From assembly GCA_041161065.1 (NCBI GenBank), contig JBEAVE010000020.1, positions 1 to 64,000 on the forward strand: a stretch of 64,000 nucleotides of DNA, in the 5' to 3' direction. The notes below the pieces were generated by a model. The model ran no database searches and had not been told where the DNA came from. It saw only the letters and a program-made list of their open reading frames with translations. Position 1 is the stretch's first letter. Every line of letters starts with the position of its first letter. Shown here one piece after another: positions 31,475 through 41,330 of this stretch. The translations under genes and the position numbers were made by a program. The stretch comes from DYRG01 sp041161065 (GTDB lineage Bacteria > Pseudomonadota > Gammaproteobacteria > Beggiatoales > Beggiatoaceae).

Positions 31475-33298
31475 TTGAGTATTTTGGAACAAAAGGCTTT
31501 TATTGCCAACATTCCGCCCTTTGATCGTTTGAATGACCATGAATTAGATAGCATTGCGCAAACCTTAGATATTGAATATTACAAATCGGGACAATGCTTA
31601 ATTGAACGCGGTGATATTCCTAGTTATCTTTACATCGTCATTAAAGGAATCGTGGAAGAACGCAGTGCTGACGGTGAAATCACGTTGCACGAAAGCCAAG
31701 ATACTTTTGGCGCAATTGGTATTTTAAACAATTCCTGTCAAGCAGAATTTGTTGTCAGAGAAGAAACCCTTTGTTATTTATTACCCAAAGATATTTTTAT
31801 TGGCATTGGAAAAAATAACCCCCGTTTTGAGAATTTTTATTACCAAACGCTTTCTCAACGCCTAAACAGAATGTTAGAACAACGCGATGCAAAAGAACTC
31901 GCCTCATTTATGGTTGCACGCATTTATGATGCGTATTTGCGCCCTCCTTTCTTTATTGATTATCGTGACTCCATTTATAACGCGGTTTCTTCCTTGCAAA
32001 AATACAAAATTACTTCTATTTTAGTCCGTAACAACGACGACATTGGTATTGTTACCGATACTGATATTAGAAACTACGCCATTTTGAAAAGAAAATCAGT
32101 GGACGATCCCGTTGGTGATATTGCAACTTATCCGGTTGTTACAATGCAATACGATGATTATTTATTTAATGCACTATTGTTAATGACCAAACACTCGATT
32201 AAACGGGTTGCTATTAAAGAAAATGATAAAATTATCGGTGTGTTAGATCAAATGGATTTATTGAGCTATTTTTCACACCATTCTCATTTAGTGAGCGTTC
32301 AAATAGATCGCGCCGCCGATACCGAACAACTCAAAAAAGCTAGCGCAAGTATTTTGAAAGTTATTCAAACACTTAATGCAAAAGGTGTGAAAACTCATGC
32401 CATTACGCAATTAGTGAACGAATTAAATCTCAAAGTCTATAACAAACTCTTTAGTTTAATTGCACCCAAAATCGTGATCGAAAACACTTGTTTATTAGTC
32501 ATGGGCAGTGAAGGACGCGGAGAGCAAATCCTCAAAACAGATCAAGATAATGCTCTGATTATTAGAGATGGTTTTGATTATCCCGAGTTACCTAATATTC
32601 TAAAAGAATTTGTGGATAGTTTGGTGGATTTTGGCTATCCCTTATGCGAAGGTAATGTGATGGTTACAAATCCAGAATGGGTTAAACCTTTGCAGGGTTT
32701 CAAAAATACGATTTATCAGTGGGTAAATGCGCCCAAAGAATTTGCACTAATGCCCTTAACTATTTTCTATGATGCAACCACTGCAGCGGGTGATAGTGCT
32801 TTGTTAAAAGAAGCGAAAGAATATTTGTTTAATACGCTATTTGAAAATGGGGGTTATTTTACCCGTTTAGCGAAACCGGTATTATCATTTGAAACGCCAT
32901 TAAGTTGGTTTGCAAATTTTATTTTAGATAAAACCCACAAAGACGGTTTAGATATTAAGAAAGGTGGGCTTTTTCCAATTGTGCACGGGGTGAGGACGCT
33001 TGCATTAGAACGCCGTTTGTCGCAAACTAACACCATTTCTCGCATTGACGCGCTTTCTAAACAGGGTGTTTTTGATGCAGAATTTGCAGAGGAACTGCGT
33101 GAAGCATTTTCCTGTATGTTGAATTTGCGGTTGGAGGAGGAGCTCATGCAACATCGAGCTGGAAAACCTTACAATAATTACATTCAACCCAACCGTTTGA
33201 ATAAACTAGAACGAGATTTATTGCGCGATTCTTTGAAAATCGTTAATAAGTTCAAAACGTTCATTTCTTATCATTTCAAACTTAATATGGTGACGTAA
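31475..33298 (+). CDS. cNMP-binding/CBS/DUF294 nucleotidyltransferase-like protein
   Basis: 607 residues, starting at TTG (31475) because the only near ATG (31461) is stopped after five codons; ATGGAG provides the ribosome site. An N-terminal cyclic-nucleotide-binding fold (about 15-130) is followed by two CBS motifs (about 155-270), then the DUF294 nucleotidyltransferase with GSEGRGEQILKTDQDNA (from 343) and its helical C-terminal domain. It resembles GlnD-type signalling enzymes and may nucleotidylate a partner in response to a ligand. It is followed after 1 base by a DnaQ-like exonuclease, a recurring pair. Confidence 0.88.
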   Translation: MSILEQKAFIANIPPFDRLNDHELDSIAQTLDIEYYKSGQCLIERGDIPSYLYIVIKGIVEERSADGEITLHESQDTFGAIGILNNSCQAEFVVREETLCYLLPKDIFIGIGKNNPRFENFYYQTLSQRLNRMLEQRDAKELASFMVARIYDAYLRPPFFIDYRDSIYNAVSSLQKYKITSILVRNNDDIGIVTDTDIRNYAILKRKSVDDPVGDIATYPVVTMQYDDYLFNALLLMTKHSIKRVAIKENDKIIGVLDQMDLLSYFSHHSHLVSVQIDRAADTEQLKKASASILKVIQTLNAKGVKTHAITQLVNELNLKVYNKLFSLIAPKIVIENTCLLVMGSEGRGEQILKTDQDNALIIRDGFDYPELPNILKEFVDSLVDFGYPLCEGNVMVTNPEWVKPLQGFKNTIYQWVNAPKEFALMPLTIFYDATTAAGDSALLKEAKEYLFNTLFENGGYFTRLAKPVLSFETPLSWFANFILDKTHKDGLDIKKGGLFPIVHGVRTLALERRLSQTNTISRIDALSKQGVFDAEFAEELREAFSCMLNLRLEEELMQHRAGKPYNNYIQPNRLNKLERDLLRDSLKIVNKFKTFISYHFKLNMVT

Positions 33299-33299
33299 A

Positions 33300-33956
33300 A
33301 TGTTTGGTTTTTGGTGGCAATTTCAATTTCAATGGAAACTTTCAAGATTAAAAGACCCGCGTTATAGCTTTTTATTTGAAGACGCACCCGACGATGAAGT
33401 CATTTGCTTTGATTGTGAAACCAGTAGTTTAAATCCAAGAAAAGCGCAATTACTTTCTATTGGTGCGGTAAAGATTTCCCATAACAAAATTCTTACCAGT
33501 CAGAAATTGGAGTTGTTCATCAAACCCACAGAGGAAATCGATAGCGAAAGTATTAAAGTTCACCGTTTGAGACATGTTGATGTTGAAAACGGTTTGGATG
33601 CTAAAGAAGCGATTTTGAAATTCCTCGATTTTATTGGTTCAAGAAAGCTCGTTGGCTATTATTTAGAATTCGACGTTGCAATGATCAACAAATATATGAA
33701 ACCCTTGCTTGGCGTGACATTACCTAACCCCCAAATTGATATTTCTGGTTTGTATTACAACAAGAAATTACACGGCTATCCCGCTGGATTACCGCACCCG
33801 CATATTGATTTACGTTTTGATACCATTATGGCAGAAATGGGTTTGCCTGTTTTAGGAAAGCACGATGCGTTTAATGATGCGTTAATGACTGCTATGATTT
33901 ATGTGAAATTATTGAATGGTTGGGGCTTGAATAAAACGGAGAGGAAAAATGCTTAA
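33300..33956 (+). CDS. DnaQ-like 3'-5' exonuclease
   Basis: 218 residues. The DEDDh pattern is visible: D38-C-E40 in CFDCETSSLNP, the Exo II region YYLEFDVAMINKY and Exo III HDAFNDALMT. No polymerase-epsilon C terminus is present, so it is a stand-alone exonuclease. It follows the DUF294 gene and overlaps the YbdD-like gene, a grouping often located near carboxylate transporters. Its substrate is unknown. Confidence 0.9.
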   Translation: MFGFWWQFQFQWKLSRLKDPRYSFLFEDAPDDEVICFDCETSSLNPRKAQLLSIGAVKISHNKILTSQKLELFIKPTEEIDSESIKVHRLRHVDVENGLDAKEAILKFLDFIGSRKLVGYYLEFDVAMINKYMKPLLGVTLPNPQIDISGLYYNKKLHGYPAGLPHPHIDLRFDTIMAEMGLPVLGKHDAFNDALMTAMIYVKLLNGWGLNKTERKNA

Positions 33957-34131
33957 AATCACCTTCAAAAAAGTTTGGGGTTTTATTAAAGAACTATCGG
34001 GCGATGATGCGTATGAACGTTATTTGAAACATCACGCAGAACATCACCCGACCGCCCCTTTGTTAAGTTGTGAAGAATTCTTCAAACAAGAGCAAGAACG
34101 CAAATGGAATGGTATTAAACGTTGTTGTTGA
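33949..34131 (+). CDS. YbdD/YjiX-like small protein (DUF466)
   Basis: 60 residues ending in RKWNGIKRCC, with DDAYERYLKHHAEHHPTAP and LSCEEFFKQEQE before it. This is the YbdD/YjiX pattern (E. coli YbdD sits next to the peptide/pyruvate transporter CstA). It overlaps the exonuclease gene by 8 bases. No CstA or symporter gene is in the window, which is unusual for this family. Confidence 0.85.
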   Translation: MLKITFKKVWGFIKELSGDDAYERYLKHHAEHHPTAPLLSCEEFFKQEQERKWNGIKRCC

Positions 34132-34137
34132 GTTGCT

Positions 34138-35136
34138 CTATTTAGCACTTAATGCCGCAATAAAACTTGCATCAAAGGTTTCTTCGGTTTTTGGAATCAT
34201 TTTAATCGCATTTTTGCTCAATAATAATTCGCTAATTAACTTACCGCTTGCAAATAAAGAACGCATATCTTCACTGGGTTGAAAAACTGCACCCATTTCC
34301 TCTACATTCGGAATATAAACCGTTGCTAATTGCGCAGGCACTTCAGCTTTTGTAACACCTAAAGCAGTGGCAATAATTTTTTGAGATTCTTCTGGCTTTT
34401 CTTTCAAGAATTTCAAACCTTCTACATATCCTTGAACAACCCCTTTAACGGTTTCTGGGTTCTTATCAATAAAAGCCTGCGTGAAAACCAACACATCAGT
34501 AATCAGTCCGGGAGCTTCTTTAGAGGAAAAAATCACATGAAACTTTTGTCCGCCTCCTAATCCCACAATGGTTGAAACATTCGGTTCATACGTGACTCCC
34601 GCGTCAATTTTCGCGCTTTCTAATATGCCTTGAATGCTATCTGCGGGAATATTGTCGGCGATAATATCCTTTTGTGTTAAACCATTTTTTTGCAACGCAT
34701 AAGTGAGCAAAATATCTTGCGGTGCTAAAAAATTGAAACCGACTTTCTTACCTTTTAAATCGGCAATATTTGAAATGGTTTTTGGAGCAACAATCGCATC
34801 TCCTCCATTAGAATAATCGATAGGTAAAATAACCTTAATTGCTAGCCCTTCTGAAATGGCAGAAATCACTTGATCATACGTTAAAGTTGCGGCATCGGCT
34901 TTACCCGTTTTCAATGCCTCTACCAATAACGCATTATCAGATAAACTTGTTACTTTTACATTTGCGTGGAAAGGAGCAAATAGTTTTTGTGCATCAGCAA
35001 CATACAAAGGTGCATAACCCACCCATGAAACCAAAGATAAACGCACATCTGTTGCGGCTTGAAGGGGTTGCACAAAAACCGCCCCTAATGCAATTGTTCC
35101 TAAAAAGTAACGTAAAACATCATGATATATTGACAT
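34138..35136 (-). CDS. ABC transporter substrate-binding protein (NMT1/nitrate-taurine type)
   Basis: 332 residues with a signal peptide ending PLQAATDVRL. SLVSWVGYAPLYVADAQKLF, VEALKTGKADAATLTYDQVI and DLKGKKVGFNF are typical of the SsuA/TauA/NMT1-like binding proteins for nitrate, sulfonates or thiamine precursors. No permease or ATPase is adjacent, so it may serve a distant transporter or a sensor. No thiamine riboswitch was seen upstream. The ligand cannot be predicted. Confidence 0.85.
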   Translation of the reverse strand: MSIYHDVLRYFLGTIALGAVFVQPLQAATDVRLSLVSWVGYAPLYVADAQKLFAPFHANVKVTSLSDNALLVEALKTGKADAATLTYDQVISAISEGLAIKVILPIDYSNGGDAIVAPKTISNIADLKGKKVGFNFLAPQDILLTYALQKNGLTQKDIIADNIPADSIQGILESAKIDAGVTYEPNVSTIVGLGGGQKFHVIFSSKEAPGLITDVLVFTQAFIDKNPETVKGVVQGYVEGLKFLKEKPEESQKIIATALGVTKAEVPAQLATVYIPNVEEMGAVFQPSEDMRSLFASGKLISELLLSKNAIKMIPKTEETFDASFIAALSAK

Positions 35137-35203
35137 AAGACCACCAAAATAATATGCTTAAAAACTAAGTATAACGTATTTTTTACACTGTATTGAATCT
35201 CTT

Positions 35204-36886
35204 ATGCAAAAATTTTTTTTGTTTATCGCTTTAGAAATGCTTACGTTGATTTCTGTTGCAAATGAAACCCCGCCACTTATGTATGAACCATTGCAACTGC
35301 GTAAGGACGATGCGGCACAACATATTTCTCCCGCGCGAACAAAAGGTTCTCATCTTAATGTGTTTCTCCCCAGCGTGGCTTATTTGTACATTTCTCATGC
35401 AATCAATGGCGCGCTAATTCGACCCGCAAATAATCCTCAAGGTTGGGAGTATGATTTAGCTATTTCTCACCAACAAATTAATGACACCACTTACGAGTTC
35501 AAATTGCGTGAAGGGGTGGTATTTCAAGACGGTTCTCCTTTTAATGCTGATTCGATCATTTCAAATATGAAATTCTTTAAGAGGAAACCCCCTGTTTATA
35601 GCAAAATACATGAGGTTTATGATCGGGTTTCAAAAATAGATGATTATACCGTCCAATTTCATTTGAAAGAGAAATACGGTGCTTTTATAAATGATGTGGT
35701 TTGGATTCAGTTTTATACGCAAGATTATTTATTGGAATATGGTTGGAATGGAAAACCCACTCCACCTAATTTAGCCGCCGCTGGATTGTATGGTTTAGGT
35801 CCTTATATTTTGAAAGAAGGTTATGCAGAAGGAGATCGTCAAACATCTAAAATAGAATTGATTGCAAATCCGCTGTATTGGAATAAAAATTATCCTAAAA
35901 TTGAAAGCATTACCATCTACACAGAATTATCAGAACAACAAGCCCGTGAAATGGTACTTTATCATGAAGGTCAATTAGATATTGCACCGCTAGATTTTAA
36001 TTATAAAATAGAAACGATTTTATCACCGTATGCAAAATTGTTCATTTCTCCTTCAACAGAAGCCTATATGATACATTTCAATATGCGCACCGGAAATCCC
36101 CGTTTATTAGATAAAGAAGTGCGCGTTGCTTTGAATCAAGCAATTCATCGAACAAACCTATTGCGATTCGTATATGAAGATGAAGGAGATTTAGTGCCTG
36201 CACTCGCTTCACCTGCTTTTATAGGCGTTAAAGAAAATTTAGAAAAACATAAAGCATTTTTAGAACAAATCGACCCTTATCAATCTGAGCAACAGGAAAA
36301 ATTATTTTATATTTTAGATGGCTTAAAATTAAAAGTTTTAACGCAAGAACATTTGTTGTTTTTGTGGCGAGGAATTGAATATAAACTACAAAAAGTCGGC
36401 GTAACATTAGAAGTAACTGTGGTTAAAAATCAGCAAGCACTTTTTGAGCAACTTTTAAGTACCAATATCGGTAAAAATACCCAAGCATGGGATTTGTTAA
36501 GTTGGACAAATGATGGTTGGTTTCTATTGCACCCTTGGTCGGTTTTTATGGTGTTAAGAACGCATAATTATTGGAGTACATTATCTAGCGATGCAATTAT
36601 GGATAATTATTTGGAGGAATTGCTTAGAGCAAAAACAGATGAACCGCTTTTTATTGAAACCATTTATAATATAATGCACTACGCTTCAGACAATGCTTAT
36701 ATGTTATTTCTACCTGCGCCGCATAAAATATTTGCTGTTAATAAAGAAGTTGTTTTCACGCCTTATCAACAAGCGGTGCTACCTTTGTGGGAAATTGAAC
36801 TCAGTGATCGTCATGTTTCTTTGCGTAAAGGTGATTATCCTGATGAATTGAAAAAGCCCGTACAAATGCTCAAAAAACATTTTTAA
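35204..36886 (+). CDS. Family 5 extracellular solute-binding protein
   Basis: 560 residues of the SBP_bac_5 (oligopeptide/nickel) fold. It has a weak signal peptide, YEFKLREGVVFQDGSPFNAD, GLGPYILKEGYAEGD and IHFNMRTGNPRLLDKEVRVA. There is no lipobox and no permease gene nearby. A chemoreceptor gene follows after 17 bases, which suggests that the protein presents its ligand to the receptor rather than to a transporter. The ligand is unknown. Confidence 0.85.
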   Translation: MQKFFLFIALEMLTLISVANETPPLMYEPLQLRKDDAAQHISPARTKGSHLNVFLPSVAYLYISHAINGALIRPANNPQGWEYDLAISHQQINDTTYEFKLREGVVFQDGSPFNADSIISNMKFFKRKPPVYSKIHEVYDRVSKIDDYTVQFHLKEKYGAFINDVVWIQFYTQDYLLEYGWNGKPTPPNLAAAGLYGLGPYILKEGYAEGDRQTSKIELIANPLYWNKNYPKIESITIYTELSEQQAREMVLYHEGQLDIAPLDFNYKIETILSPYAKLFISPSTEAYMIHFNMRTGNPRLLDKEVRVALNQAIHRTNLLRFVYEDEGDLVPALASPAFIGVKENLEKHKAFLEQIDPYQSEQQEKLFYILDGLKLKVLTQEHLLFLWRGIEYKLQKVGVTLEVTVVKNQQALFEQLLSTNIGKNTQAWDLLSWTNDGWFLLHPWSVFMVLRTHNYWSTLSSDAIMDNYLEELLRAKTDEPLFIETIYNIMHYASDNAYMLFLPAPHKIFAVNKEVVFTPYQQAVLPLWEIELSDRHVSLRKGDYPDELKKPVQMLKKHF

Positions 36887-36903
36887 TAATTTGGAATTTT
36901 TAC

Positions 36904-38421
36904 ATGAATCTTACCATTTCAAAAAAGTTGTTTTTACTTTCAATATTTTCAGCGAGTGCCTTGATTTTAAGCAGTATTTATAGCCTCTATAATTTGCGTT
37001 CTACTTTTCAATGGATCGGCGAAGTTTATCAAGGTGCAGCTATCATTGAGGAAATGAATTCAGATTTAGGTCTTCCGTTATCTAAATTGAGAGAGTTGTC
37101 GTTATCAATTGTGATGTCACCAAATAAAAAACAGCAGTTGGAAATTTATGAACAATCTACAAATTTAATTAAACAATTGAATGATTATTTTGATGATGCA
37201 CAGGCTAAATATAACGTGAATTTTCACCCTGAAGAACAAGAAATGTATTGGAAACTATTGGGAAGTTGGAGACAATATACAAAGTTAGTGGATTATACGG
37301 CTCAACATGTTTTAGATGGTTATCGAGAAGCGGCTTTTATTAACGTGAACAATTCAGAGAAACAACAATTTGAATTGTTATTTAAACAGTTTGGTGCTTG
37401 GCAAAAACATAAGGTTTCTGAAGCCGCTAATTTTTATGCTAATGCCAAACAAAATTACCAAACTGTTTTCTATATTTCTATTTTAGTATGGACGGTTGTT
37501 ACATTGGCGGTTTTTTCCGTTAGTTTTAGTTTAGCAAAAACGATTACTACTTCCTTACAAAAAGCCGTTAATATTATGAACACCATGAGTCAAGGAAAAC
37601 TGAATATACACATTACTGAAAAACGTTATGATGAAATCGGTTTATTGTTTAATGCAATGCAACAAATGGCAAATCAACTCAAACAAGTTGTTGAACAAGT
37701 TCTAGAAACCGCAGAACAAATTACAACTGCCAGTCAGCAATTGATTATAACATCGGTTGATTTAACTAAAGATGCTGCAGAGCAAGCGGCTAACATAGAA
37801 GAAACCACGAGCGTTTTAGAAGAAGTGAGCATTTCGATTTCTCAAACGGCAGAAAATTCAAAGCAATCCGACACCCTTGCAATAGAAACCAGAGAACAAG
37901 CCAAGAAAGGTGGAAGTGCTGTTGAAAATACAATGCAAGCGATGCAAAAAATTGCTGAAAAAGTCGATATTATTCAAAATATTGCTTATAAAACCAATAT
38001 CTTAGCATTAAATGCGGCAATTGAAGCCGCGCGCGTTGGAGAACAAGGAAAGGGTTTCGCAGTGGTTGCTATTGAAGTGAGAAAACTGGCTGAAAATAGT
38101 CATCTCGCCGCCGATAGCATTAATCAATTAACCCAAGAAAGCGTTAATATTTCAAAAACCGCCAGCGAGTTGTTATCACAACACATTATTCCTAGCGTGT
38201 ATAGAACTTCCGATTTTGTTCAAGAAATTGCAAGCATTTCCGATGAACAAGCGAAAGCTATTCGTGAAATTGAAATTGCAATGGAACGTATTGATAATGC
38301 AGCTCAAAAGAACGCAGCGGCTTCTGAAGAAGTTTCTGCAAGTGCACAAATGCTAGATGATCAAGCCAAGCAATTACAACTAATGATGGCTTTTTTTCAA
38401 TTAAATACCACAGCCTCATAA
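36904..38421 (+). CDS. Methyl-accepting chemotaxis protein
   Basis: 505 residues. A first membrane span (about 8-28), a periplasmic four-helix bundle (30-185), a second span (188-210) and a HAMP domain (212-265) lead to the cytoplasmic signalling domain. The receptor tip is intact (NILALNAAIEAARVGEQGKG then FAVVAIEVRKLAENS). It signals to CheA. It is apparently co-transcribed with the solute-binding protein upstream. Confidence 0.93.
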   Translation: MNLTISKKLFLLSIFSASALILSSIYSLYNLRSTFQWIGEVYQGAAIIEEMNSDLGLPLSKLRELSLSIVMSPNKKQQLEIYEQSTNLIKQLNDYFDDAQAKYNVNFHPEEQEMYWKLLGSWRQYTKLVDYTAQHVLDGYREAAFINVNNSEKQQFELLFKQFGAWQKHKVSEAANFYANAKQNYQTVFYISILVWTVVTLAVFSVSFSLAKTITTSLQKAVNIMNTMSQGKLNIHITEKRYDEIGLLFNAMQQMANQLKQVVEQVLETAEQITTASQQLIITSVDLTKDAAEQAANIEETTSVLEEVSISISQTAENSKQSDTLAIETREQAKKGGSAVENTMQAMQKIAEKVDIIQNIAYKTNILALNAAIEAARVGEQGKGFAVVAIEVRKLAENSHLAADSINQLTQESVNISKTASELLSQHIIPSVYRTSDFVQEIASISDEQAKAIREIEIAMERIDNAAQKNAAASEEVSASAQMLDDQAKQLQLMMAFFQLNTTAS

Positions 38422-38470
38422 TTTTATGGCAAAATGTTGTTTTCTTTATTACTTTGTTAGGAGCAATGCA

Positions 38471-39775
38471 ATGCTTAAAACGCGCAATTGGATACTCACT
38501 TTTCTATTAAGTGGGTTTCTATTTTCAAATAGTTGGGCGGTAGAAAGTGGGATTACACCACAAATCACGGTAACTCAATTAAATGATTATTTGACATTCT
38601 TTTATGATGGACGAAATACCAAACCCACTGATCCGGATAATTGGTTATTTGGTTCGGCATTGAAACTGGGGATCGGTTCTTATGCCATTCATCAAGGAAA
38701 TAAAGCGGTTATTTATGATACGTTTCTTTCATTAGAACACGCACGGTGGATTAGAAATTATCTTGAGCAACAAATGGGAATTAAACATATCACCGTTATT
38801 CAAAGTCATTGGCATTTAGATCATATTGCGGGTAATGAAATTTATAAAGATTGCGATATTGTTTCTTTGAAGAAAACCCGTGAAATTATGAAAGAGAAAC
38901 AAGCGGCATTAGAATCGGGTGCAGAATGGGGTCCGCCAGAAATCAATCCCATGATTGCACCCAATGCCGTTTTTGAAACCCGTATGGATATGTATGTTGG
39001 CGATATTAAATTAGAGCTACACCAATTCAATATTCATAGCCCCGATGCTAATTTAATTTATCTTCCAAAAGATAAGATTTTATTAGCGGGTGACGCATTG
39101 GAAGATACGGTAACTTATATGGTTTCAGATCATGTGCCAGAATTACCCACGCACTTAAAGGAACTCCAACGTTTAAAGGCAATGGATATTGCAAAGATTT
39201 ATCCTAATCACGGTAATCCTAACGTTATTAGAAATGGCGGTTACAACAAAACATTTATCGATGCAACAATCAATTATATTACGCGCATGATTCAGCGTGT
39301 AAAAGAACCAAATTATTTGCAAATAACGTTAGAAGATATTATTGGTGATTCTTTAGAAAAAGGCTGGGTCACTTTATTTGAACCTTATCGCGTTGTTCAT
39401 GAAGCAAACTTAAAATATGTTCATGATTATTATGCGAATAAACCTTTGCCTGATTTGGGAACATCTGAAGATACTGCGCAGTGTGCAAATGTTGATAGCT
39501 TTTCACAAACATTTAATATTCCTTGCGTGAATGTGAATGGAACATTGTTTTCAACAATATTGAAAATTGAAAGCAATAATACCCGTTTTACATTACAACC
39601 TAACGACACGCGAGTGATTACAAATCCTCAAGCAACAACGTGTGCAACTTATAACAATTCTGGTGTACATTTTCCTTGCGTTTATGTGGGACGTTCAAAC
39701 AAACAATGGCTCAAATTAAAACCCGCTAATGATTCAAATGGATTGGGATTTGATTTGGCGGATTTTGGTCAGTAA
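38471..39775 (+). CDS. Exported metallo-beta-lactamase-fold hydrolase
   Basis: 434 residues from the ATG at 38471 (TTAGGAGCAATGCA upstream). The signal peptide ends NSWAVE. The metal motif HWHLDH is preceded by TVIQS, and further ligands sit in IHSPDANLIYLP, LLAGDALEDT and YPNHGNP. The C-terminal 90 residues form an extra domain with paired cysteines (CANVDSFSQTFNIPCV, CATYNNSGVHFPCVYV), typical of a small beta module repeated twice. The overall pattern is of a periplasmic dizinc hydrolase. The substrate is unknown. Confidence 0.82.
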   Translation: MLKTRNWILTFLLSGFLFSNSWAVESGITPQITVTQLNDYLTFFYDGRNTKPTDPDNWLFGSALKLGIGSYAIHQGNKAVIYDTFLSLEHARWIRNYLEQQMGIKHITVIQSHWHLDHIAGNEIYKDCDIVSLKKTREIMKEKQAALESGAEWGPPEINPMIAPNAVFETRMDMYVGDIKLELHQFNIHSPDANLIYLPKDKILLAGDALEDTVTYMVSDHVPELPTHLKELQRLKAMDIAKIYPNHGNPNVIRNGGYNKTFIDATINYITRMIQRVKEPNYLQITLEDIIGDSLEKGWVTLFEPYRVVHEANLKYVHDYYANKPLPDLGTSEDTAQCANVDSFSQTFNIPCVNVNGTLFSTILKIESNNTRFTLQPNDTRVITNPQATTCATYNNSGVHFPCVYVGRSNKQWLKLKPANDSNGLGFDLADFGQ

Positions 39776-39803
39776 TTTTAACCCTTTTGGAATAAAGAAA
39801 CTT

Positions 39804-40751
39804 ATGTTGAAAAAAATTTGTATTTTAGGTGGAAGTGGGTTTGTCGGCAGACATTTGTTGAACCGTTTGGCAAATCCTAAATTGCACATTATTGTGCCGA
39901 GTCGCCGCCCCGAACGTCATCGTTCAATTGAGGTTTTACCGAATGTTCAAACGGTGAGAGCAAATATTCACGATCCAGAAACCCTGAATCATTTGATAAA
40001 GGGTTGTGATGCAGTGATCAATTTGGTAGGAATTCTAAATGAATCTAACCAAAGCTCATTTGAAGAAAATCATTTTGAATTGGTAAAGAAACTGACACAG
40101 GCGTGTCAAAACAACGGGGTTAGCCGAGTTTTACATATTAGTGCATTGCACGCAGATAAAACAGAGGTGCAAAGTACTTATTTGAAAACAAAAGCCAAAG
40201 CAGAGCAATATTTAATGCAAGCAAAGGATTTGAATGTGACGATTTTTCGCCCGTCAGTGATATTTGGTGTTGATGATTCGTTCTTTAATCGTTTTGCTCT
40301 GTTATTAGATTTGATACCTTGCTGTTTTCCTCTCGCGTGTCCGAATGCAAAATTTGCCCCTGTGTGGGTTAATGATGTGGCGGAAGTGATGGCGCAAGCC
40401 CTTGAAAATAGAGAAACTTTTGGGCATAGTTACAATCTTTGTGGATCGAAAACTTACACCTTGAAAGCATTAGTTGAATTGACTGCACAAATGATGGGTT
40501 TGAAACGCACCGTGATTGGTTTGAACGACAAACTTTCTCAATTACAAGCACGTTTTATGGAGTTTGTCCCGACTAAACCTTTTTCTCGAGATAATTATTT
40601 GTCATTGCAAATGGATAGTGTTTGTAGCGGCGATGATTTTGCTTTCTTTAATGTGCAACCGGCTTCATTAGAAGTGATTATGCCCAATCATTTTGAACCC
40701 ACGCACCAACGTGCAAAATATGTGGATTTCAGATTTAGTGCACGGCGGTAA
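39804..40751 (+). CDS. NDUFA9-like NAD(P)-binding protein
   Basis: 315 residues, an atypical short-chain dehydrogenase. The dinucleotide motif GGSGFVGRHLLNRL is at about 8-21; INLVGILNES, YLKTKAKAEQYL and FRPSVIFGVDDSFFNRFA match the complex I NDUFA9-like family found in many proteobacteria. The YxxxK catalytic pair appears as Y-L-K-T-K. It may act on quinone-linked or membrane-lipid substrates. It lies 28 bases after the hydrolase gene. Confidence 0.85.
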   Translation: MLKKICILGGSGFVGRHLLNRLANPKLHIIVPSRRPERHRSIEVLPNVQTVRANIHDPETLNHLIKGCDAVINLVGILNESNQSSFEENHFELVKKLTQACQNNGVSRVLHISALHADKTEVQSTYLKTKAKAEQYLMQAKDLNVTIFRPSVIFGVDDSFFNRFALLLDLIPCCFPLACPNAKFAPVWVNDVAEVMAQALENRETFGHSYNLCGSKTYTLKALVELTAQMMGLKRTVIGLNDKLSQLQARFMEFVPTKPFSRDNYLSLQMDSVCSGDDFAFFNVQPASLEVIMPNHFEPTHQRAKYVDFRFSARR

Positions 40752-40821
40752 TCTATAATAAAAACTGCAAGCTTTCAAAACACCTTGCAGACATTGAACA
40801 ACCACTGGAGGAATAAGTAGT

Positions 40822-41307
40822 ATGTTGCCCAAACTTTTACTTATTGGGTTGTTAGGTTTGTCGCCTAATGTTTTTGCTCAAAAATCCCATGAATTGGGTG
40901 ATCCCTCTCGCAAAATAAATGTTTCATTGGTTGTTGATGAAGAAATGGGAGGACGCACGATTTCACAATATGTAGGAAAAAGCGATAATTATTTGTTAAA
41001 TCGTTTAATGCAGCAAGATATTGCAACTGCGAGTACTTTTGTTGATGTAGAAACCGCGCAAAAAGCCGTTAATGAAGTGATTGCCATTAACCGTCAAGCG
41101 ATTGCGAATTGGTGGATAAGTACTTCGCCGCGCCAAGCCTTTTCTGCCACCGTTAATACAAAAGCTCGCATGATTAGTCGCTATCTATTTGAAAAACATG
41201 GACGATCAACGCGCAGCCGTGAAATATCAGAAACTAAAGTCCGCGTGATTTTAGTAAAGAAAGATGACCATTGGTTTGTTTTACTTGCTTACCCCGATCC
41301 GCAGTAG
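40822..41307 (+). CDS. Exported RNase A-like (CdiA-CT type) domain protein, catalytic His lost
   Basis: 161 residues. A Sec signal peptide (MLPKLLLIGLLGLSPNVFA) is followed directly by one domain that fits the bacterial RNase A fold of CdiA toxins: GGRTISQYVGKSDNYLLNRL, TASTFVDVETAQKAV, ANWW and VRVILVKKDDHWFVLLAYP. In typical members the first motif reads GGHT..HVGK and the last VLTAYP. Here the two histidines are R and Y, and the threonine is L, so ribonuclease activity looks lost. It stands alone, without a CdiA stalk, and an immunity-type gene follows after 23 bases. Confidence 0.7.
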   Translation: MLPKLLLIGLLGLSPNVFAQKSHELGDPSRKINVSLVVDEEMGGRTISQYVGKSDNYLLNRLMQQDIATASTFVDVETAQKAVNEVIAINRQAIANWWISTSPRQAFSATVNTKARMISRYLFEKHGRSTRSREISETKVRVILVKKDDHWFVLLAYPDPQ

Positions 41308-41330
41308 AAACTTAAAGGAATGTTAAAGAA

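Noticed and set aside
35137..35203. Thiamine riboswitch upstream of the NMT1-like binding protein
   Set aside because: The 67-base spacer is too short and lacks the conserved TPP box sequences.
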